From contig NC_092216.1 of the NCBI RefSeq assembly GCF_030445035.2, positions 14,943,405 through 15,007,404 of the forward strand: a stretch of DNA of 64,000 nt, given 5' to 3'. The notes under the pieces were generated by a model. The model was not told the origin of the DNA and did no database searches. It saw nothing but the letters and a program-made list of their open reading frames with translations. The position numbers were made by a program, and so were the translations under genes. Source of the stretch: Dasypus novemcinctus (Eukaryota > Chordata > Mammalia > Cingulata > Dasypodidae). Shown piece by piece: positions 58,326 to 64,000 of the stretch. Position 1 is the stretch's first letter; every line of letters starts with the position of its first letter.

Positions 58326-58485
58326 CTCAATGTGTAGTCTAGGGAATCCTGGGGGTTCCCTAAAGCACTTTCGGGGGTCTATTTTTCTCATAATTCTAAG
58401 ATGTGTGTTTTTTGCCATCCTTCTCTCACAAGGGTGCAGTGAAGTTCCCAGAGGCTACAAGGCTACAACACATTTGAGATGGAGA
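58320..58485. repeat. Possible hAT-type non-autonomous DNA element
   Basis: The words CAGTGGTTCTCAATGTG and a matching interior (GTGAAGTTCCCAGAGGCTACA) resemble old hAT-Charlie derivatives. No target duplication was confirmed. Confidence 0.35.
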
Positions 58486-58868
58486 GATTGCATGCAGATG
58501 TGAGGCTCTAGCCATCTTCTCTTACGCCCAATGCAAAAGAGACTCCCAGACTGCCATAAACAATGCCCTTCTGCTCCCCAAATTTTGTTTGTTTGGAAAA
58601 TACCGTTATTTCTCCTAAAAATCATTATAGATTTAACATTATGGGTTTATATTTACATGAATCATCAGTATTTTATAATTTCTCAGTTTAATTCTAATGT
58701 AATAAATATCAATAGGAGCAGCCTGCACGAATAAAAACTCTTAGGGTCATCGAGAAATTGTAAGGTATAAATGGAGACCTTTTCAGAAGGAGACCAAAGT
58801 GTGAAGCAATAGCTGAGCTGCAGTGGGGCCTGGGCCTCGGCTGCACTAGAGGACGTTGACCAGGCCCC

Positions 58869-58912
58869 ATGGGGCAGGGGCAGGGCAGGGGCAGGGGCAG
58901 GGGCAGGCTCTG
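58869..58912 (+). repeat. (GGGGCA)n simple repeat
   Basis: About seven GGGGCA units in a row. They are able in principle to form a G-quadruplex. Confidence 0.85.
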
Positions 58913-59064
58913 CCTCTCCCTCTGTGCCCACTTTGTCTGCTACTTCCCCAAGGGACTCAGAGATCTTGGGAAATAACTGGTTGGCTTGCCCCCCCTGCCT
59001 TGCCCTATCTCACCAAGGCATTGCTGTCCTCCCTCTCTCCTCATTTCCCAGCTGGTTAAGTTTA

Positions 59065-59666
59065 TTTTTTTCTTCTTCTTTATTTTCTTTTAAATGTTAC
59101 ATTTAAAAAATATGAGGTCCTTATATACCCCCCATCCCACCCACCCCACCTTCCGACATCATCAACCTCTTCCATCATCACAGCACATCCACTGCACCTG
59201 GTGAATACGTTCTGGAGCACTGCTGCACCACATGAACAGTGGTCCACATTGTAGTCCACACTCTCCCCCAGTCCATCCAGTGGGCCACGGCAGGACACAC
59301 AAGGTCCAGCATCTGTCCCTGCAGCACCACCTAGGACAACTCCAAGTCCTGAAAATGCCCCACACCATATCTCTTCTTCCATCTCCCTAACCTCAGCAGC
59401 CACCGTGGCCACCCTCTCCACATCACTACTACAACTTCTTCCCTTACTAATCACACTAGTTCCCCAGCAGAACACTAGTAAGTCCACTCTAATCCATACT
59501 CTATTCCTTCATCCTGTGGACCCTCAGATGGGTATGTCCCCTCCTCTTAGATTCCACATGGATGTTGGATACAATTCTGCTTATAGCTGTAGGCACCCTT
59601 GGCTCGCTGGTGTAGTGGCTGACCCTCTTCACTTCCCTGTCAGCTGACCAGGGTAAGTCCAACAAG
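59065..59666 (-). mobile_element. L1 3' end, minus strand
   Basis: The reverse complement matches the terminal L1 3'UTR. TGGTTAAGTTTA (59053-59064) and TGGTTATGTTTA (59667-59678) flank it as a target duplication with one change. Confidence 0.85.
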
Positions 59667-59679
59667 TGGTTATGTTTAA

Positions 59680-62210
59680 AGAGCAGTGCATGTGCCCAGC
59701 AAAAAAGTAAAACCAGCCAAGAGCCTGCTAGGTGAGAAGGTGATTTCTCTTGCCAGTGCCCCCAAACCCAGTTCCGCCTCCTAGAACCACTTCCCAGAAC
59801 CAAGGGCCAAGCCCCACTCCAGCTCAGCTTTTAAGCATTTCCTATACCTCAGAATTTACTATTCATCAACAAGCACAGGTATTGCATATTTATATGTTTA
59901 CACATCTATACAGTTCTCTTTTTTTCACAGAAGTTAAACGATTTCTGTACAAACTCGTATGCACTGTGCATTTTCACTTGGCAAAGTGCCTCAGGCAGCT
60001 TTCCTCCTGAGCACACTCAGCCCTCTCTCTCCGCACCTCCCTCCCTCTCTTTCTCTTTTTAATGGAAACCACACCCATGGATGGTAAATGCAGTAGTGGT
60101 CAAAAACAGATTCTGACGGGAGACTGCCCTCCCATCCCAGACCCTTGCTCCCACTCACAGAGACTGCCTGGTGTTATCTTTCCAGAATTTTCCATTCACG
60201 TTCTTATATATGGGGAGAAAAGTTTGCACCATTTCATATTTACACAAGGAGTCGCTAAGATACGCTTTGTTCTGTCGTGTTTCTCCCCAGTGCGGAAGCG
60301 CTCTACCTCAGTGTGTGCACATGCACACGCGTACATGTGTGTATGTGTATAGGGGTGTGTGTGTGTGTCCTTATCTCTCATCTTGAGCGTACAGTAGCCT
60401 CCAGGCTGGTTTCCTGTTCCCACTGTCGCCCCCTACAGGCAGCTGCCTGTTGATGGCAAAAATTTAAAACCCGCCATTGGCCGTTGGGCGAGAAGATGAG
60501 GCTCTCTTGCCCGTGCCCCCAGTCCCAGTTCCACTTCCCAGAACTGACAGCTTTTAAGCGGCGCCTGTACCTCAGGCAGCAGGGGCACACCTGGGAGAGC
60601 CTTTAACCTCCAGCGCAGGCTACGAACCCCTTCCCAGAAAAGAAAAACAAGTATTTGTGAATGCCCAAGATCACAAAGGAAACCCCAGTCTGTTGAAATA
60701 CAGTCATTAGAATATTTCGGCAAGCACGATCATGACTTCTGCCACCGTTTTCTGGGCAGTCCCTCCCGTCTTCTGGGCCAGCCCACATTCTGGGGTGCAT
60801 GGCCACAACAGCTCCCTGCAAGCTGCCTCACCCTTCTGTCCCTTCCGCAGAGGAAACCTCCTGACCAGACTGACAGATGCCACTGTGAGTTCTCATCCAA
60901 TCGGGGTGCTGGAATGCAAAGCTGGTTTGCAGAGTCCGCTGATTTGGGTGGAGGGACAGTGACTCCTTCGTGGTTCTGACTCAGACATTTGAGAGCAGCT
61001 CTGCACCCACCCCCCATGCGTCCTGGGGACTGCGGGGCGAGCCAGTGCCTTTACTTCTCCTGTCTCTGAATCACGATCTCCTGCCCACACCACATGAGGG
61101 ATGGGTGGGCTTGAAGTCCCCATACTCCTCAGTAGCAGGGTCAGCCGGCACCTGTGTCGGTGCCAGCCAGCCACGGCAGCCGGCCATAGCTTTCCCGCTC
61201 TTGAATTTCTTTCTTCACCCACTCATTCAGTTACTAGGTGGATTTATAGCCTTCCCTCCAGCCCGCAGGCTGCAGCGGCCTCTCAAAGGGAGTGCACACA
61301 ATTGGACTCACTCGACTGCCTGGGCAGTTCCTGCCAACGTGCCATTTAAATTGTCCCTTCAAAGTAGTTGGCTGAGGAAATATCTATTCCTGCGTGCCCA
61401 TGTGTCCAAGAATTGTGTTTGTGTATTTGACTGACATTTACTGTCTTTCTGTCAGGGACTCACAGTTATCTTGGAGACACTGAGGCAGACTGGAAATTTG
61501 AACGGACCGGGACTCTAGATTATCCTGGACGGTTTACATTACATTGATGCCAAAGCAAGTGGACATTTTAAAATGTTTTTGACCTTCACCTCTTTTTGAC
61601 CTTCACCCCTGTCCTTGGAATTAAGGTAAAGTACAGTTGCTACTGTTTATGAATAATTTTTAGACAATTACTAGCAAGCATCTTCATTTCAGTTGACTCC
61701 GTGCTATTCCATCCTTCAAGCTGGTGTTACAACTTGCGTGATTATTCTTTTTGTGTCTTTTCAAAAACACTCTGCCTCTCCTTGTCTGCCTTGTCTCTCC
61801 TTCCCCGCCTCCACTCACAAGGCCCCCTTTCTTCCTTCTGACATATCCTGGTCTTTTCCTTTCCAATGAGCTTCTAGATGGGAGAAAGGAATTGCAAGAG
61901 TCAATGACTGAATGTATTCTAGCAAAATGACTCCAAAGTTTATATCTGTTATTCTTTTATATGTTTCATCTTTGTTTAAATAGTAGTAACATATACATAT
62001 AAAACCCCAAATTTCCCATTTTACCCATTTTTAAGTTTCAATTCAGTAGTATTAATCACATTAACAATATTGTGCTACCATCAACAAAATCTTTCCATTG
62101 CCCAAAGCGGGAACTTGGTTCATATGCCTGGTTTTAATCTTGATTCTACTAAAATCACAGATGCATCCTGCCTGGGAAAACAGCAGTCCTGGCATCTTGG
62201 TGGTAATAAC
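59680..62210. other. No gene recognised; contains a diverged local duplication
   Basis: The stretch 59725-59855 (GAGAAGGTGATTTCTCTTGCC, then CCCAGTTCCGCC, then AGCTTTTAAGC) resembles 60490-60580 (GAGAAGATGAGGCTCTCTTGC, CCCAGTTCCACTT, AGCTTTTAAGC). A GT-rich run lies at 60330-60370. No exon could be supported. Confidence 0.4.
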
Positions 62211-62214
62211 AACA

Positions 62215-62410
62215 AATTACGATAGTAGCTGAAAATTCACTGCGTGCTTACTAAGTACCAGGCACTGTATATTCTCACCACAGCCTAGGAAGTGTGTCTC
62301 ATTAGTATCTTTCCTTTACAGGGCAGGGAAGTCCCATTTGGAGGGCTTGCCTAAGTAACACACCTAGGAACCATAAGGCTGATATTTGAACCCCAGTAAC
62401 ATGGTTTTCT
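62215..62410 (-). repeat. MIR SINE
   Basis: The plus strand shows the reverse-complement MIR: CTTACTAAGTACCAGGCACTG, then CTTTACAGGGCAGGGAAG, then GATATTTGAACCCCAG. Confidence 0.75.
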
Positions 62411-62667
62411 GGGTTCCCATGTGGTTGCTTGGGAAAGGCAGGCAGGAAAGGAAGGGATGTGATGGGAAGAGACTCACCATGCTGTGGGATGTCTGTTGTC
62501 CTGAAAGACAATGGGCAGGAAAAGGAAGCAGCTGGCATTTCGTTAGGAACAGCTAATGAAGTGGTGGGAGGCAGGAAGCAGTCCTCATGACCAGGATGCC
62601 CTGGGTGGGCATCTCTCACTCAAGGAAATGATCAGTGGTGATTTCTCACTCAGGAGCCATCATTGCA

Positions 62668-63392
62668 CCTCCATCCATCCTTCCATCTGTACACCCATCC
62701 ACCAACCAACCCCACCCATCCATATATTCATCCACCACCCATCCATCCATCCACCCATCCATCCACCCCTCACACCCCACCAATCCACCCACCCAACCAC
62801 CCCTCACCCCCCACCCATTACTCCACCCATCCATCCACCCATCCACCCCACAACCCCCACCCATCCATCCATCCACCCAGCCTTCCATTCATCCATCCAT
62901 CCACTCACACTTCCATCATCCACCCATCAGCCCAGTCTTCCATCCATCTATCCATCCATCCACTCATCCATCCACCCACCCATCCATACCCCACATGCCA
63001 TCCATCCATCCACCCATCTACCCTTTCATTCATCCTTCCATCCAGTGATGTACCCAGCCTTCCATTCATCCATCCATCCACTCACACTTCCATCATCCAC
63101 CCATCAGCCCAGTCTTCCATCCATCTATCCATCCATCCACTCATCCATCCACCCACCCATCCATACCCCACACGCCATCCATCCATCCACCCATCTACCC
63201 TTTCATTCATCCTTCCATCCAGTGATGTACCCACCCTTCCAACCATCCACCCACCCATTTAACCACCACCCATCCATCCACCTATCCAGCCCCTACCTCT
63301 ACCCACCCCCCCTTCCATTCATCCATTCATTTATCTACCCACCCAACCAATCCCCACTCCCCATCCATCCATCCATTCACCCACCCCTCCCC
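62668..63392. repeat. (CATC)n / (CCAT)n simple repeat with a 177-bp internal duplication
   Basis: Imperfect CATC/CACC tetranucleotides fill the stretch. Bases 62881-63057 and 63058-63234 are near-identical copies of a 177-bp block. Because 177 and the longer arrays are multiples of three, a 287-codon frame stays open, but it encodes only Ile/His/Pro/Ser repeats. Confidence 0.95.
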
Positions 63393-63395
63393 CAT

Positions 63396-63795
63396 TGTTG
63401 TAAACCAGCTCAGCAATAGGTTTGCTCAGGGGGAAGGTGATGCAGAACTTAAAGAAATTAAGGACTGAGAGAAAGACACAAGAGAGAAAACAGAGTTGGG
63501 ACCAGGGGACTCACACTGAGAGCTCGACACTAGTTTCCACATCATATTTATTTAGGAACTAACAAGCAGCTCTTTGTTATTTACAGTAATAAGGAATGGG
63601 TGTAACATTTACAATAACAAGGAACAGGTCATACAAAGTTCAAATGCTTCATCATGCAAACATTTTTTCGTGCTGATCTGACAGTGTTTCATCTACTTAA
63701 GTCCTGATGTTCCTAAGCCCATAAGCCCACACTTTTTGTCTGCATTACGGAAACTTTTTGACTGCAAACCATTTTCCTACTATTTTCCCACAACA
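63396..63795 (-). mobile_element. Solo LTR (class II-like) inside the CATC repeat
   Basis: In minus sense it begins TGTTGTGGGAAAATAG and ends GGTTTACAACA, the same TGTTG...CAACA style as the LTR at 39215. A CTAAATAAATATG signal and a pyrimidine-rich part follow the middle. CATC repeat lies on both sides, so it inserted there. I could not define a target duplication in the repetitive flanks. Confidence 0.72.
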
Positions 63796-63799
63796 TGCC

Positions 63800-63868
63800 A
63801 CCCCCACCCATCCATCCATTCACCCACCCACCCTTCCATCCATCCATCCACCTATCCACCACCCATTG
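63800..63868. repeat. (CATC)n, continuation after the LTR
   Basis: Short stretch of CCAT/CACC tetranucleotides, the far side of the interrupted repeat. The last 130 bp of the window hold nothing recognisable. Confidence 0.85.
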
Positions 63869-64000
63869 GTCCCTCCACTAACCTGTGCCTTCTCTGCCCC
63901 AGGCACTGTTGTAGGGGCTCCAATAAACTGGGGAATAGAACAGGTAAGGGTGAGTGCCTGAGTGCCCAGGGCTGTCACAAAGTGCCACAAACTGGGGGGA

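Noticed and set aside
62556..63419. 287-codon open frame of His/Pro/Ile/Ser repeats
   Set aside because: It is a translation of the CATC simple repeat.

Overview
The window is mammalian nuclear DNA, most likely from a xenarthran and probably an armadillo. Two tRNA-derived SINEs match the DAS family described from Dasypus. Most of the rest is L1 sequence of one lineage, with endogenous retrovirus (ERV) elements, MIR and L2 relics, a minisatellite and simple repeats. There are no operons, ribosome binding sites or CRISPR arrays. Apart from one host gene, every long open frame belongs to a transposable element, a tandem repeat or an antisense shadow.

Layout. 1-12 kb: a solo ERV LTR with a 6-bp target duplication, then L1 pieces, one carrying a nested DAS SINE. 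12.2-20.9 kb: a nearly complete but broken plus-strand L1 with an unusually long 3' untranslated region of about 2.9 kb. 20.9-27.2 kb: more L1 copies in inverted arrangements and a solo LTR with a 4-bp duplication. 28.3-37.8 kb: a full-structure minus-strand provirus with two LTRs, primer binding site, polypurine tract, gag, pro, pol and env (all broken) and a 6-bp target duplication. It belongs to the same family as the solo LTR at the start of the window. 38-40 kb: old minus-strand L1 with another solo LTR inside. 41.5-43.1 kb: a GC-rich island holding a frame-broken copy of a PCED1 (PC-esterase domain) gene. 43-48 kb: old L1, MIR and ERV remnants.

48.4-51.4 kb holds the one host gene that looks intact: a six-exon, minus-strand TSPY-like gene of the NAP/SET family. 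It has consistent intron phases, GT-AG introns, a short last exon, a polyadenylation signal with a GT-rich downstream element, and a compact GC-rich promoter carrying CRE, NRF1, inverted CCAAT, E2F-like and E-box motifs. TSPY is Y-linked in the placental mammals where it is known, so the window may come from the male-specific Y. That is an inference.

52-64 kb: L1 and DAS copies, an L2 relic, a GC-rich minisatellite with a 196-bp higher-order period (55.2-56.8 kb), MIR relics, and a CATC-type repeat with an internal 177-bp duplication and an LTR inserted in it. Coordinates of splice sites, LTR ends and target duplications were read base by base. Boundaries of old repeats are approximate, and family names rest on recognition without a database search.
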